A DNA stretch of 64,000 nt from Oscheius dolichura (GCA_932521035.1 OW051492.1:11408001-11472000); one strand, 5' to 3'. Numbered from the stretch's first letter, positions 1-11,573 are shown. A program made the numbers and translations. Notes: generated by a model from the letters alone, not told the origin.

Positions 1-98
1 TGGTCGAACGTTCTCCAATCATTAGGTTTTTATTCCGTACTGGCCTGTTCAAATTGCCCAAGAGATTTGTATTGGCTTAAACCCTGGTTTATGATCTA
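1..98 (+). repeat. Partial monomer at left edge of window
   Basis: This is the last 98 bases of a unit, entering at TGGTCGAACG and ending at the conserved TATGATCTA just before the first GGAGCC. The array therefore continues to the left of the window. Confidence 0.95.
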
Positions 99-632
99 GG
101 AGCCATAACGTGGCTCAAAGGCGTCCTCCTGTGACGGGAGCTGGTTTTTTAGACTCAGCTCGATGAGGCGGTTCGAAAGAGTACAATTTCGGACCTCCTA
201 CCTTCTTTTCCAAAAGCTGCACCATATTACTGTACCTATTTCTGGATTATAATAGTTTTTGGGCTATTAAACCCGTTTTGTTCAGCGAACCCTATTCGAT
301 CTTGGGTTATTCGTACTCTACTCGTCGAGCTCTACAAGAAGAGTGGTCGAACGTTCTCCAATCATTAGGTTTTTATTCCGTACTGGCCTGTTCAAATTGC
401 CCAAGAGATTTGTATTGGCCTACCCCCTATTTTTGGACTATAATAGTTTTTGGGCTATAAAACGCGATTTGTTCAGCGAACCCTATTCGATCTTGGGTTA
501 TTCGTACTCTACTCGTCGAGCTCTACAAGAAGAGTGGTCGAACGTTCTCCAATCATTAGGTTTTTATTCCGTACTGGCCTGTTCAAATTGCCCAAGAGAT
601 TTGTATTGGCTTAAACCCTGGTTTATGATCTA
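99..632 (+). repeat. Representative 534-bp long unit with 191-bp internal duplication
   Basis: The segment starting TATAATAGTTTTTGGGCTAT at 248 restarts at 439, exactly 191 bp later. The first copy runs to TTGTATTGGC and is joined through a short filler (about CTACCC) to CTATTTTTGGAC and the second copy. The second copy is recognisable by AAAACGCGATTTG and then completes the normal unit end TTGGCTTAAACCC. All 33 non-343 units contain at least one such junction. The duplicated part lacks the first ~148 bases of the monomer, so long units have one 5' segment and two 3' segments. Five long-unit subtypes exist: (1) CTATTAAA, seen in 99-10544; (2) CTATAAA with CTTCTCG; (3) GGTTGG with CTTCTCG in both halves; (4) GGTTGG with CAACTCG in the second half; (5) CCTTTTTC with CCCTATTT and TATTCGAGC. 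Confidence 0.95.
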
Positions 633-633
633 G

Positions 634-650
634 GAGCCATAACGTGGCTC
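634..650 (+). other. Short hairpin GAGCCA/TGGCTC (representative)
   Basis: A perfect 6-bp inverted repeat around a 5-base loop, TAACG, lies at the start of every unit. I saw no variant of it in the window. No T tract follows directly, so it does not look like a terminator. Confidence 0.7.
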
Positions 651-714
651 AAAGGCGTCCTCCTGTGACGGGAGCTGGTTTTTTAGACTCAGCTCGATGA
701 GGCGGTTCGAAAGA
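645..714 (+). promoter_or_regulatory. Polymerase III A-box/B-box-like pair (representative copy, weak)
   Basis: TGGCTCAAAGG at 645-655 fits the tRNA-type A-box consensus TRGYNNARNNG at every defined base. GGTTCGAAAGA at 704-714 fits 7 of the 9 defined bases of the B box GGTTCGANNCC, lacking the final CC. The 48-bp gap is within the tRNA/SINE range. A T6 run at 678-683 lies between the boxes and would be expected to stop polymerase III, so activity is doubtful. There is no tRNA cloverleaf around it. The B-box-like sequence overlaps the CGAAA of the hammerhead-like motif. Confidence 0.2.
672..695 (+). other. Hairpin GAGCTG/CAGCTC with T6 loop (representative)
   Basis: A perfect 6-bp stem encloses a 12-base loop containing TTTTTT. 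Its 3' arm includes the CTC of the hammerhead-like core, so the two folds exclude each other. In unit 63301 the 3' arm becomes CGGCTC (63359 A to G), which keeps pairing as G-U. Confidence 0.6.
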
Positions 715-797
715 GTACAATTTCGGACCTCCTACCTTCTTTTCCAAAAGCTGCACCATATTACTGTACCTATTTCTGGATTATAATAGTTTTTGGG

Positions 798-805
798 CTA
801 TAAAA
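798..805 (+). promoter_or_regulatory. TATA-box-like element in each monomer (representative)
   Basis: CTATAAAA sits in GGGCTATAAAACCCG and occurs once per 343-bp unit and twice per 534-bp unit. The eight long units of block A and the single units 9668, 11231 and 17253 read CTATTAAA in the first copy. The match is good as a string, but no transcript evidence is visible. It is reported only as a candidate for satellite transcription. Confidence 0.2.
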
Positions 806-3800
806 CCCGTTTTGTTCAGCGAACCCTATTCGATCTTGGGTTATTCGTACTCTACTCGTCGAGCTCTACAAGAAGAGTGGTCGAACGTTCTCCAATCATT
901 AGGTTTTTATTCCGTACTGGCCTGTTCAAATTGCCCAAGAGATTTGTATTGGCTTAAACCCTGGTTTATGATCTAGGAGCCATAACGTGGCTCAAAGGCG
1001 TCCTCCTGTGACGGGAGCTGGTTTTTTAGACTCAGCTCGATGAGGCGGTTCGAAAGAGTACAATTTCGGACCTCCTACCTTCTTTTCCAAAAGCTGCACC
1101 ATATTACTGTACCTATTTCTGGATTATAATAGTTTTTGGGCTATAAAACCCGTTTTGTTCAGCGAACCCTATTCGATCTTGGGTTATTCGTACTCTACTC
1201 GTCGAGCTCTACAAGAAGAGTGGTCGAACGTTCTCCAATCATTAGGTTTTTATTCCGTACTGGCCTGTTCAAATTGCCCAAGAGATTTGTATTGGCTTAA
1301 ACCCTGGTTTATGATCTAGGAGCCATAACGTGGCTCAAAGGCGTCCTCCTGTGACGGGAGCTGGTTTTTTAGACTCAGCTCGATGAGGCGGTTCGAAAGA
1401 GTACAATTTCGAACCTCCTACCTTCTTTTCCAAAAGCTGCACCATATTACTGTACCTATTTCTGGATTATAATAGTTTTTGGGCTATAAAACCCGTTTTG
1501 TTCAGCGAACCCTACTCGATCTTGGGTTATTCGTACTCTTCTCGTCGAGCTCTACAAGAAGAGTGGTCGAACGTTCTCCAATCATTAGGTTTTTATTCCG
1601 TACTGGCCTGTTCAAATTGCCCAAGAGATTTGTATTGGCTTAAACCCTGGTTTATGATCTAGGAGCCATAACGTGGCTCAAAGGCGTCCTCCTGTGACGG
1701 GAGCTGGTTTTTTAGACTCAGCTCGATGAGGCGGTTCGAAAGAGTACAATTTCGGACCTCCTACCTTCTTTTCCAAAAGCTGCACCATATTACTGTACCT
1801 ATTTCTGGATTATAATAGTTTTTGGGCTATTAAACCCGTTTTGTTCAGCGAACCCTATTCGATCTTGGGTTATTCGTACTCTACTCGTCGAGCTCTACAA
1901 GAAGAGTGGTCGAACGTTCTCCAATCATTAGGTTTTTATTCCGTACTGGCCTGTTCAAATTGCCCAAGAGATTTGTATTGGCCTACCCCCTATTTTTGGA
2001 CTATAATAGTTTTTGGGCTATAAAACGCGATTTGTTCAGCGAACCCTATTCGATCTTGGGTTATTCGTACTCTACTCGTCGAGCTCTACAAGAAGAGTGG
2101 TCGAACGTTCTCCAATCATTAGGTTTTTATTCCGTACTGGCCTGTTCAAATTGCCCAAGAGATTTGTATTGGCTTAAACCCTGGTTTATGATCTAGGAGC
2201 CATAACGTGGCTCAAAGGCGTCCTCCTGTGACGGGAGCTGGTTTTTTAGACTCAGCTCGATGAGGCGGTTCGAAAGAGTACAATTTCGGACCTCCTACCT
2301 TCTTTTCCAAAAGCTGCACCATATTACTGTACCTATTTCTGGATTATAATAGTTTTTGGGCTATAAAACCCGTTTTGTTCAGCGAACCCTATTCGATCTT
2401 GGGTTATTCGTACTCTACTCGTCGAGCTCTACAAGAAGAGTGGTCGAACGTTCTCCAATCATTAGGTTTTTATTCCGTACTGGCCTGTTCAAATTGCCCA
2501 AGAGATTTGTATTGGCTTAAACCCTGGTTTATGATCTAGGAGCCATAACGTGGCTCAAAGGCGTCCTCCTGTGACGGGAGCTGGTTTTTTAGACTCAGCT
2601 CGATGAGGCGGTTCGAAAGAGTACAATTTCGGACCTCCTACCTTCTTTTCCAAAAGCTGCACCATATTACTGTACCTATTTCTGGATTATAATAGTTTTT
2701 GGGCTATAAAACCCGTTTTGTTCAGCGAACCCTATTCGATCTTGGGTTATTCGTACTCTACTCGTCGAGCTCTACAAGAAGAGTGGTCGAACGTTCTCCA
2801 ATCATTAGGTTTTTATTCCGTACTGGCCTGTTCAAATTGCCCAAGAGATTTGTATTGGCTTAAACCCTGGTTTATGATCTAGGAGCCATAACGTGGCTCA
2901 AAGGCGTCCTCCTGTGACGGGAGCTGGTTTTTTAGACTCAGCTCGATGAGGCGGTTCGAAAGAGTACAATTTCGAACCTCCTACCTTCTTTTCCAAATGC
3001 TGCACCATATTACTGTACCTATTTCTGGATTATAATAGTTTTTGGGCTATAAAACCCGTTTTGTTCAGCGAACCCTACTCGATCTTGGGTTATTCGTACT
3101 CTTCTCGTCGAGCTCTACAAGAAGAGTGGTCGAACGTTCTCCAATCATTAGGTTTTTATTCCGTACTGGCCTGTTCAAATTGCCCAAGAGATTTGTATTG
3201 GCTTAAACCCTGGTTTATGATCTAGGAGCCATAACGTGGCTCAAAGGCGTCCTCCTGTGACGGGAGCTGGTTTTTTAGACTCAGCTCGATGAGGCGGTTC
3301 GAAAGAGTACAATTTCGGACCTCCTACCTTCTTTTCCAAAAGCTGCACCATATTACTGTACCTATTTCTGGATTATAATAGTTTTTGGGCTATTAAACCC
3401 GTTTTGTTCAGCGAACCCTATTCGATCTTGGGTTATTCGTACTCTACTCGTCGAGCTCTACAAGAAGAGTGGTCGAACGTTCTCCAATCATTAGGTTTTT
3501 ATTCCGTACTGGCCTGTTCAAATTGCCCAAGAGATTTGTATTGGCCTACCCCCTATTTTTGGACTATAATAGTTTTTGGGCTATAAAACGCGATTTGTTC
3601 AGCGAACCCTATTCGATCTTGGGTTATTCGTACTCTACTCGTCGAGCTCTACAAGAAGAGTGGTCGAACGTTCTCCAATCATTAGGTTTTTATTCCGTAC
3701 TGGCCTGTTCAAATTGCCCAAGAGATTTGTATTGGCTTAAACCCTGGTTTATGATCTAGGAGCCATAACGTGGCTCAAAGGCGTCCTCCTGTGACGGGAG

Positions 3801-6800
3801 CTGGTTTTTTAGACTCAGCTCGATGAGGCGGTTCGAAAGAGTACAATTTCGGACCTCCTACCTTCTTTTCCAAAAGCTGCACCATATTACTGTACCTATT
3901 TCTGGATTATAATAGTTTTTGGGCTATAAAACCCGTTTTGTTCAGCGAACCCTATTCGATCTTGGGTTATTCGTACTCTACTCGTCGAGCTCTACAAGAA
4001 GAGTGGTCGAACGTTCTCCAATCATTAGGTTTTTATTCCGTACTGGCCTGTTCAAATTGCCCAAGAGATTTGTATTGGCTTAAACCCTGGTTTATGATCT
4101 AGGAGCCATAACGTGGCTCAAAGGCGTCCTCCTGTGACGGGAGCTGGTTTTTTAGACTCAGCTCGATGAGGCGGTTCGAAAGAGTACAATTTCGAACCTC
4201 CTACCTTCTTTTCCAAATGCTGCACCATATTACTGTACCTATTTCTGGATTATAATAGTTTTTGGGCTATAAAACCCGTTTTGTTCAGCGAACCCTACTC
4301 GATCTTGGGTTATTCGTACTCTTCTCGTCGAGCTCTACAAGAAGAGTGGTCGAACGTTCTCCAATCATTAGGTTTTTATTCCGTACTGGCCTGTTCAAAT
4401 TGCCCAAGAGATTTGTATTGGCTTAAACCCTGGTTTATGATCTAGGAGCCATAACGTGGCTCAAAGGCGTCCTCCTGTGACGGGAGCTGGTTTTTTAGAC
4501 TCAGCTCGATGAGGCGGTTCGAAAGAGTACAATTTCGGACCTCCTACCTTCTTTTCCAAAAGCTGCACCATATTACTGTACCTATTTCTGGATTATAATA
4601 GTTTTTGGGCTATTAAACCCGTTTTGTTCAGCGAACCCTATTCGATCTTGGGTTATTCGTACTCTACTCGTCGAGCTCTACAAGAAGAGTGGTCGAACGT
4701 TCTCCAATCATTAGGTTTTTATTCCGTACTGGCCTGTTCAAATTGCCCAAGAGATTTGTATTGGCCTACCCCCTATTTTTGGACTATAATAGTTTTTGGG
4801 CTATAAAACGCGATTTGTTCAGCGAACCCTATTCGATCTTGGGTTATTCGTACTCTACTCGTCGAGCTCTACAAGAAGAGTGGTCGAACGTTCTCCAATC
4901 ATTAGGTTTTTATTCCGTACTGGCCTGTTCAAATTGCCCAAGAGATTTGTATTGGCTTAAACCCTGGTTTATGATCTAGGAGCCATAACGTGGCTCAAAG
5001 GCGTCCTCCTGTGACGGGAGCTGGTTTTTTAGACTCAGCTCGATGAGGCGGTTCGAAAGAGTACAATTTCGGACCTCCTACCTTCTTTTCCAAAAGCTGC
5101 ACCATATTACTGTACCTATTTCTGGATTATAATAGTTTTTGGGCTATAAAACCCGTTTTGTTCAGCGAACCCTATTCGATCTTGGGTTATTCGTACTCTA
5201 CTCGTCGAGCTCTACAAGAAGAGTGGTCGAACGTTCTCCAATCATTAGGTTTTTATTCCGTACTGGCCTGTTCAAATTGCCCAAGAGATTTGTATTGGCT
5301 TAAACCCTGGTTTATGATCTAGGAGCCATAACGTGGCTCAAAGGCGTCCTCCTGTGACGGGAGCTGGTTTTTTAGACTCAGCTCGATGAGGCGGTTCGAA
5401 AGAGTACAATTTCGAACCTCCTACCTTCTTTTCCAAATGCTGCACCATATTACTGTACCTATTTCTGGATTATAATAGTTTTTGGGCTATAAAACCCGTT
5501 TTGTTCAGCGAACCCTACTCGATCTTGGGTTATTCGTACTCTTCTCGTCGAGCTCTACAAGAAGAGTGGTCGAACGTTCTCCAATCATTAGGTTTTTATT
5601 CCGTACTGGCCTGTTCAAATTGCCCAAGAGATTTGTATTGGCTTAAACCCTGGTTTATGATCTAGGAGCCATAACGTGGCTCAAAGGCGTCCTCCTGTGA
5701 CGGGAGCTGGTTTTTTAGACTCAGCTCGATGAGGCGGTTCGAAAGAGTACAATTTCGGACCTCCTACCTTCTTTTCCAAAAGCTGCACCATATTACTGTA
5801 CCTATTTCTGGATTATAATAGTTTTTGGGCTATTAAACCCGTTTTGTTCAGCGAACCCTATTCGATCTTGGGTTATTCGTACTCTACTCGTCGAGCTCTA
5901 CAAGAAGAGTGGTCGAACGTTCTCCAATCATTAGGTTTTTATTCCGTACTGGCCTGTTCAAATTGCCCAAGAGATTTGTATTGGCCTACCCCCTATTTTT
6001 GGACTATAATAGTTTTTGGGCTATAAAACGCGATTTGTTCAGCGAACCCTATTCGATCTTGGGTTATTCGTACTCTACTCGTCGAGCTCTACAAGAAGAG
6101 TGGTCGAACGTTCTCCAATCATTAGGTTTTTATTCCGTACTGGCCTGTTCAAATTGCCCAAGAGATTTGTATTGGCTTAAACCCTGGTTTATGATCTAGG
6201 AGCCATAACGTGGCTCAAAGGCGTCCTCCTGTGACGGGAGCTGGTTTTTTAGACTCAGCTCGATGAGGCGGTTCGAAAGAGTACAATTTCGGACCTCCTA
6301 CCTTCTTTTCCAAAAGCTGCACCATATTACTGTACCTATTTCTGGATTATAATAGTTTTTGGGCTATAAAACCCGTTTTGTTCAGCGAACCCTATTCGAT
6401 CTTGGGTTATTCGTACTCTACTCGTCGAGCTCTACAAGAAGAGTGGTCGAACGTTCTCCAATCATTAGGTTTTTATTCCGTACTGGCCTGTTCAAATTGC
6501 CCAAGAGATTTGTATTGGCTTAAACCCTGGTTTATGATCTAGGAGCCATAACGTGGCTCAAAGGCGTCCTCCTGTGACGGGAGCTGGTTTTTTAGACTCA
6601 GCTCGATGAGGCGGTTCGAAAGAGTACAATTTCGGACCTCCTACCTTCTTTTCCAAAAGCTGCACCATATTACTGTACCTATTTCTGGATTATAATAGTT
6701 TTTGGGCTATAAAACCCGTTTTGTTCAGCGAACCCTATTCGATCTTGGGTTATTCGTACTCTACTCGTCGAGCTCTACAAGAAGAGTGGTCGAACGTTCT

Positions 6801-9800
6801 CCAATCATTAGGTTTTTATTCCGTACTGGCCTGTTCAAATTGCCCAAGAGATTTGTATTGGCTTAAACCCTGGTTTATGATCTAGGAGCCATAACGTGGC
6901 TCAAAGGCGTCCTCCTGTGACGGGAGCTGGTTTTTTAGACTCAGCTCGATGAGGCGGTTCGAAAGAGTACAATTTCGAACCTCCTACCTTCTTTTCCAAA
7001 AGCTGCACCATATTACTGTACCTATTTCTGGATTATAATAGTTTTTGGGCTATAAAACCCGTTTTGTTCAGCGAACCCTACTCGATCTTGGGTTATTCGT
7101 ACTCTTCTCGTCGAGCTCTACAAGAAGAGTGGTCGAACGTTCTCCAATCATTAGGTTTTTATTCCGTACTGGCCTGTTCAAATTGCCCAAGAGATTTGTA
7201 TTGGCTTAAACCCTGGTTTATGATCTAGGAGCCATAACGTGGCTCAAAGGCGTCCTCCTGTGACGGGAGCTGGTTTTTTAGACTCAGCTCGATGAGGCGG
7301 TTCGAAAGAGTACAATTTCGGACCTCCTACCTTCTTTTCCAAAAGCTGCACCATATTACTGTACCTATTTCTGGATTATAATAGTTTTTGGGCTATTAAA
7401 CCCGTTTTGTTCAGCGAACCCTATTCGATCTTGGGTTATTCGTACTCTACTCGTCGAGCTCTACAAGAAGAGTGGTCGAACGTTCTCCAATCATTAGGTT
7501 TTTATTCCGTACTGGCCTGTTCAAATTGCCCAAGAGATTTGTATTGGCCTACCCCCTATTTTTGGACTATAATAGTTTTTGGGCTATAAAACGCGATTTG
7601 TTCAGCGAACCCTATTCGATCTTGGGTTATTCGTACTCTACTCGTCGAGCTCTACAAGAAGAGTGGTCGAACGTTCTCCAATCATTAGGTTTTTATTCCG
7701 TACTGGCCTGTTCAAATTGCCCAAGAGATTTGTATTGGCTTAAACCCTGGTTTATGATCTAGGAGCCATAACGTGGCTCAAAGGCGTCCTCCTGTGACGG
7801 GAGCTGGTTTTTTAGACTCAGCTCGATGAGGCGGTTCGAAAGAGTACAATTTCGGACCTCCTACCTTCTTTTCCAAAAGCTGCACCATATTACTGTACCT
7901 ATTTCTGGATTATAATAGTTTTTGGGCTATAAAACCCGTTTTGTTTAGCGAACCCTATTCGATCTTGGGTTATTCGTACTCTACTCGTCGAGCTCTACAA
8001 GAAGAGTGGTCGAACGTTCTCCAATCATTAGGTTTTTATTCCGTACTGGCCTGTTCAAATTGCCCAAGAGATTTGTATTGGCTTAAACCCTGGTTTATGA
8101 TCTAGGAGCCATAACGTGGCTCAAAGGCGTCCTCCTGTGACGGGAGCTGGTTTTTTAGACTCAGCTCGATGAGGCGGTTCGAAAGAGTACAATTTCGAAC
8201 CTCCTACCTTCTTTTCCAAAAGCTGCACCATATTACTGTACCTATTTCTGGATTATAATAGTTTTTGGGCTATAAAACCCGTTTTGTTCAGCGAACCCTA
8301 CTCGATCTTGGGTTATTCGTACTCTTCTCGTCGAGCTCTACAAGAAGAGTGGTCGAACGTTCTCCAATCATTAGGTTTTTATTCCGTACTGGCCTGTTCA
8401 AATTGCCCAAGAGATTTGTATTGGCTTAAACCCTGGTTTATGATCTAGGAGCCATAACGTGGCTCAAAGGCGTCCTCCTGTGACGGGAGCTGGTTTTTTA
8501 GACTCAGCTCGATGAGGCGGTTCGAAAGAGTACAATTTCGGACCTCCTACCTTCTTTTCCAAAAGCTGCACCATATTACTGTACCTATTTCTGGATTATA
8601 ATAGTTTTTGGGCTATTAAACCCGTTTTGTTCAGCGAACCCTATTCGATCTTGGGTTATTCGTACTCTACTCGTCGAGCTCTACAAGAAGAGTGGTCGAA
8701 CGTTCTCCAATCATTAGGTTTTTATTCCGTACTGGCCTGTTCAAATTGCCCAAGAGATTTGTATTGGCCTACCCCCTATTTTTGGACTATAATAGTTTTT
8801 GGGCTATAAAACGCGATTTGTTCAGCGAACCCTATTCGATCTTGGGTTATTCGTACTCTACTCGTCGAGCTCTACAAGAAGAGTGGTCGAACGTTCTCCA
8901 ATCATTAGGTTTTTATTCCGTACTGGCCTGTTCAAATTGCCCAAGAGATTTGTATTGGCTTAAACCCTGGTTTATGATCTAGGAGCCATAACGTGGCTCA
9001 AAGGCGTCCTCCTGTGACGGGAGCTGGTTTTTTAGACTCAGCTCGATGAGGCGGTTCGAAAGAGTACAATTTCGGACCTCCTACCTTCTTTTCCAAAAGC
9101 TGCACCATATTACTGTACCTATTTCTGGATTATAATAGTTTTTGGGCTATAAAACCCGTTTTGTTCAGCGAACCCTATTCGATCTTGGGTTATTCGTACT
9201 CTACTCGTCGAGCTCTACAAGAAGAGTGGTCGAACGTTCTCCAATCATTAGGTTTTTATTCCGTACTGGCCTGTTCAAATTGCCCAAGAGATTTGTATTG
9301 GCTTAAACCCTGGTTTATGATCTAGGAGCCATAACGTGGCTCAAAGGCGTCCTCCTGTGACGGGAGCTGGTTTTTTAGACTCAGCTCGATGAGGCGGTTC
9401 GAAAGAGTACAATTTCGAACCTCCTACCTTCTTTTCCAAAAGCTGCACCATATTACTGTACCTATTTCTGGATTATAATAGTTTTTGGGCTATAAAACCC
9501 GTTTTGTTCAGCGAACCCTACTCGATCTTGGGTTATTCGTACTCTTCTCGTCGAGCTCTACAAGAAGAGTGGTCGAACGTTCTCCAATCATTAGGTTTTT
9601 ATTCCGTACTGGCCTGTTCAAATTGCCCAAGAGATTTGTATTGGCTTAAACCCTGGTTTATGATCTAGGAGCCATAACGTGGCTCAAAGGCGTCCTCCTG
9701 TGACGGGAGCTGGTTTTTTAGACTCAGCTCGATGAGGCGGTTCGAAAGAGTACAATTTCGGACCTCCTACCTTCTTTTCCAAAAGCTGCACCATATTACT

Positions 9801-11573
9801 GTACCTATTTCTGGATTATAATAGTTTTTGGGCTATTAAACCCGTTTTGTTCAGCGAACCCTATTCGATCTTGGGTTATTCGTACTCTACTCGTCGAGCT
9901 CTACAAGAAGAGTGGTCGAACGTTCTCCAATCATTAGGTTTTTATTCCGTACTGGCCTGTTCAAATTGCCCAAGAGATTTGTATTGGCTTAAACCCTGGT
10001 TTATGATCTAGGAGCCATAACGTGGCTCAAAGGCGTCCTCCTGTGACGGGAGCTGGTTTTTTAGACTCAGCTCGATGAGGCGGTTCGAAAGAGTACAATT
10101 TCGGACCTCCTACCTTCTTTTCCAAAAGCTGCACCATATTACTGTACCTATTTCTGGATTATAATAGTTTTTGGGCTATTAAACCCGTTTTGTTCAGCGA
10201 ACCCTATTCGATCTTGGGTTATTCGTACTCTACTCGTCGAGCTCTACAAGAAGAGTGGTCGAACGTTCTCCAATCATTAGGTTTTTATTCCGTACTGGCC
10301 TGTTCAAATTGCCCAAGAGATTTGTATTGGCCTACCCCCTATTTTTGGACTATAATAGTTTTTGGGCTATAAAACGCGATTTGTTCAGCGAACCCTATTC
10401 GATCTTGGGTTATTCGTACTCTACTCGTCGAGCTCTACAAGAAGAGTGGTCGAACGTTCTCCAATCATTAGGTTTTTATTCCGTACTGGCCTGTTCAAAT
10501 TGCCCAAGAGATTTGTATTGGCTTAAACCCTGGTTTATGATCTAGGAGCCATAACGTGGCTCAAAGGCGTCCTCCTGTGACGGGAGCTGGTTTTTTAGAC
10601 TCAGCTCGATGAGGCGGTTCGAAAGAGTACAATTTCGGACCTCCTACCTTCTTTTCCAAAAGCTGCACCATATTACTGTACCTATTTCTGGATTATAATA
10701 GTTTTTGGGCTATAAAACCCGTTTTGTTCAGCGAACCCTATTCGATCTTGGGTTATTCGTACTCTACTCGTCGAGCTCTACAAGAAGAGTGGTCGAACGT
10801 TCTCCAATCATTAGGTTTTTATTCCGTACTGGCCTGTTCAAATTGCCCAAGAGATTTGTATTGGCTTAAACCCTGGTTTATGATCTAGGAGCCATAACGT
10901 GGCTCAAAGGCGTCCTCCTGTGACGGGAGCTGGTTTTTTAGACTCAGCTCGATGAGGCGGTTCGAAAGAGTACAATTTCGAACCTCCTACCTTCTTTTCC
11001 AAAAGCTGCACCATATTACTGTACCTATTTCTGGATTATAATAGTTTTTGGGCTATAAAACCCGTTTTGTTCAGCGAACCCTACTCGATCTTGGGTTATT
11101 CGTACTCTTCTCGTCGAGCTCTACAAGAAGAGTGGTCGAACGTTCTCCAATCATTAGGTTTTTATTCCGTACTGGCCTGTTCAAATTGCCCAAGAGATTT
11201 GTATTGGCTTAAACCCTGGTTTATGATCTAGGAGCCATAACGTGGCTCAAAGGCGTCCTCCTGTGACGGGAGCTGGTTTTTTAGACTCAGCTCGATGAGG
11301 CGGTTCAAAAGAGTACAATTTCGGACCTCCTACCTTCTTTTCCAAAAGCTGCACCATATTACTGTACCTATTTCTGGATTATAATAGTTTTTGGGCTATT
11401 AAACCCGTTTTGTTCAGCGAACCCTATTCGATCTTGGGTTATTCGTACTCTACTCGTCGAGCTCTACAAGAAGAGTGGTCGAACGTTCTCCAATCATTAG
11501 GTTTTTATTCCGTACTGGCCTGTTCAAATTGCCCAAGAGATTTGTATTGGCTTAAACCCTGGTTTATGATCTA

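Larger units (their letters stand above)
672..866 (+). ncRNA. Hammerhead-ribozyme-like motif in the monomer (representative copy, tentative)
   Basis: Seen in the sequence, in 5' to 3' order: CT at 693-694, an extra C, GATGA at 696-700, GGCGGTTC at 701-708 (weak two-pair stem II), GAAA at 709-712, then GAGTAC at 713-718. GAGTAC pairs perfectly with GTACTC at 847-852, extendable by AAT/ATT past one bulged C. GTACTC is followed by T853 and A854, where the NUH cleavage triplet should lie. Known of the family: hammerheads need CUGAUGA, stem II, GAAA, stem III and NUH in this order, and they occur in several satellite DNAs and in retrozymes. Against it: the core reads CTCGATGA, one base too many; stem I next to the core has only about two good pairs; the stem III loop is 128 nt. 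It could be a decayed ribozyme or coincidence. The arrangement recurs in nearly every unit. Confidence 0.25.
633..975 (+). repeat. Representative 343-bp monomer
   Basis: Phase is arbitrary, set at GGAGCC. By hand count it has 150 G+C in 343 bp (43.7%) and 16 CpG. Landmarks by offset from the start: hairpin at 1-17; polymerase-III-like A box at 12-22; hairpin with a T6 loop at 39-62; GATGAG and CGAAA at 63-79; GAGTAC at 80-85; TATA-like CTATAAAA at 165-172; GTACTC at 214-219. Main diagnostic variants in the array: GGTTCG/GGTTGG, TTCGGACC/TTCGAACC, CCAAAAG/CCAAATG, CCTTCTTTT/CCTTTTTTT, CCTATTTC/CCTTTTTC, CTATAAA/CTATTAAA, CCCGTTTT/CCCGATTT/CCCTATTT, TATTCG/TACTCG/TGTTCG, CTACTCG/CTTCTCG/CAACTCG and GTGGTCGAACG/GCGGTCGAACG/GTGGTCGCACG. 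Confidence 0.95.
99..11573 (+). repeat. HOR block A: 1,563-bp and 1,220-bp higher-order repeats
   Basis: Each HOR begins with a 534-bp unit of the CTATTAAA subtype, at 99, 1662, 3225, 4445, 5665, 7228, 8448 and 10011. Two or three 343-bp units follow. One of these always carries TTCGAACC, TACTCG and CTTCTCG together (starts 1319, 2882, 4102, 5322, 6885, 8105, 9325, 10888); three of them also have CCAAATG (2882, 4102, 5322). HORs starting at 99, 1662, 5665, 8448 and 10011 are 4-unit (1,563 bp). Those at 3225, 4445 and 7228 are 3-unit (1,220 bp). In the last two HORs the fourth unit (9668, 11231) is a 343-bp unit with CTATTAAA. Unit 11231 also has GGTTCAAAAG instead of GGTTCGAAAG. Confidence 0.93.

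Noticed and set aside
613..622. Telomere-type repeat (AAACCCT near the unit end)
   Set aside because: It occurs as a single copy per unit, never in tandem, so it is a chance heptamer and not telomeric DNA or evidence for a plant.
704..718. tRNA gene around GGTTCGAAAGA
   Set aside because: The bases flanking the TTCGAAA loop do not form a 5-bp T stem, and no acceptor or anticodon stem is found upstream.
806..835. CENP-B box
   Set aside because: Near-matches at CCCGTTTTGTTCAGCGAA and at TTCGAAAG do not satisfy the required TTCGNNNNANNCGGG spacing on either strand.
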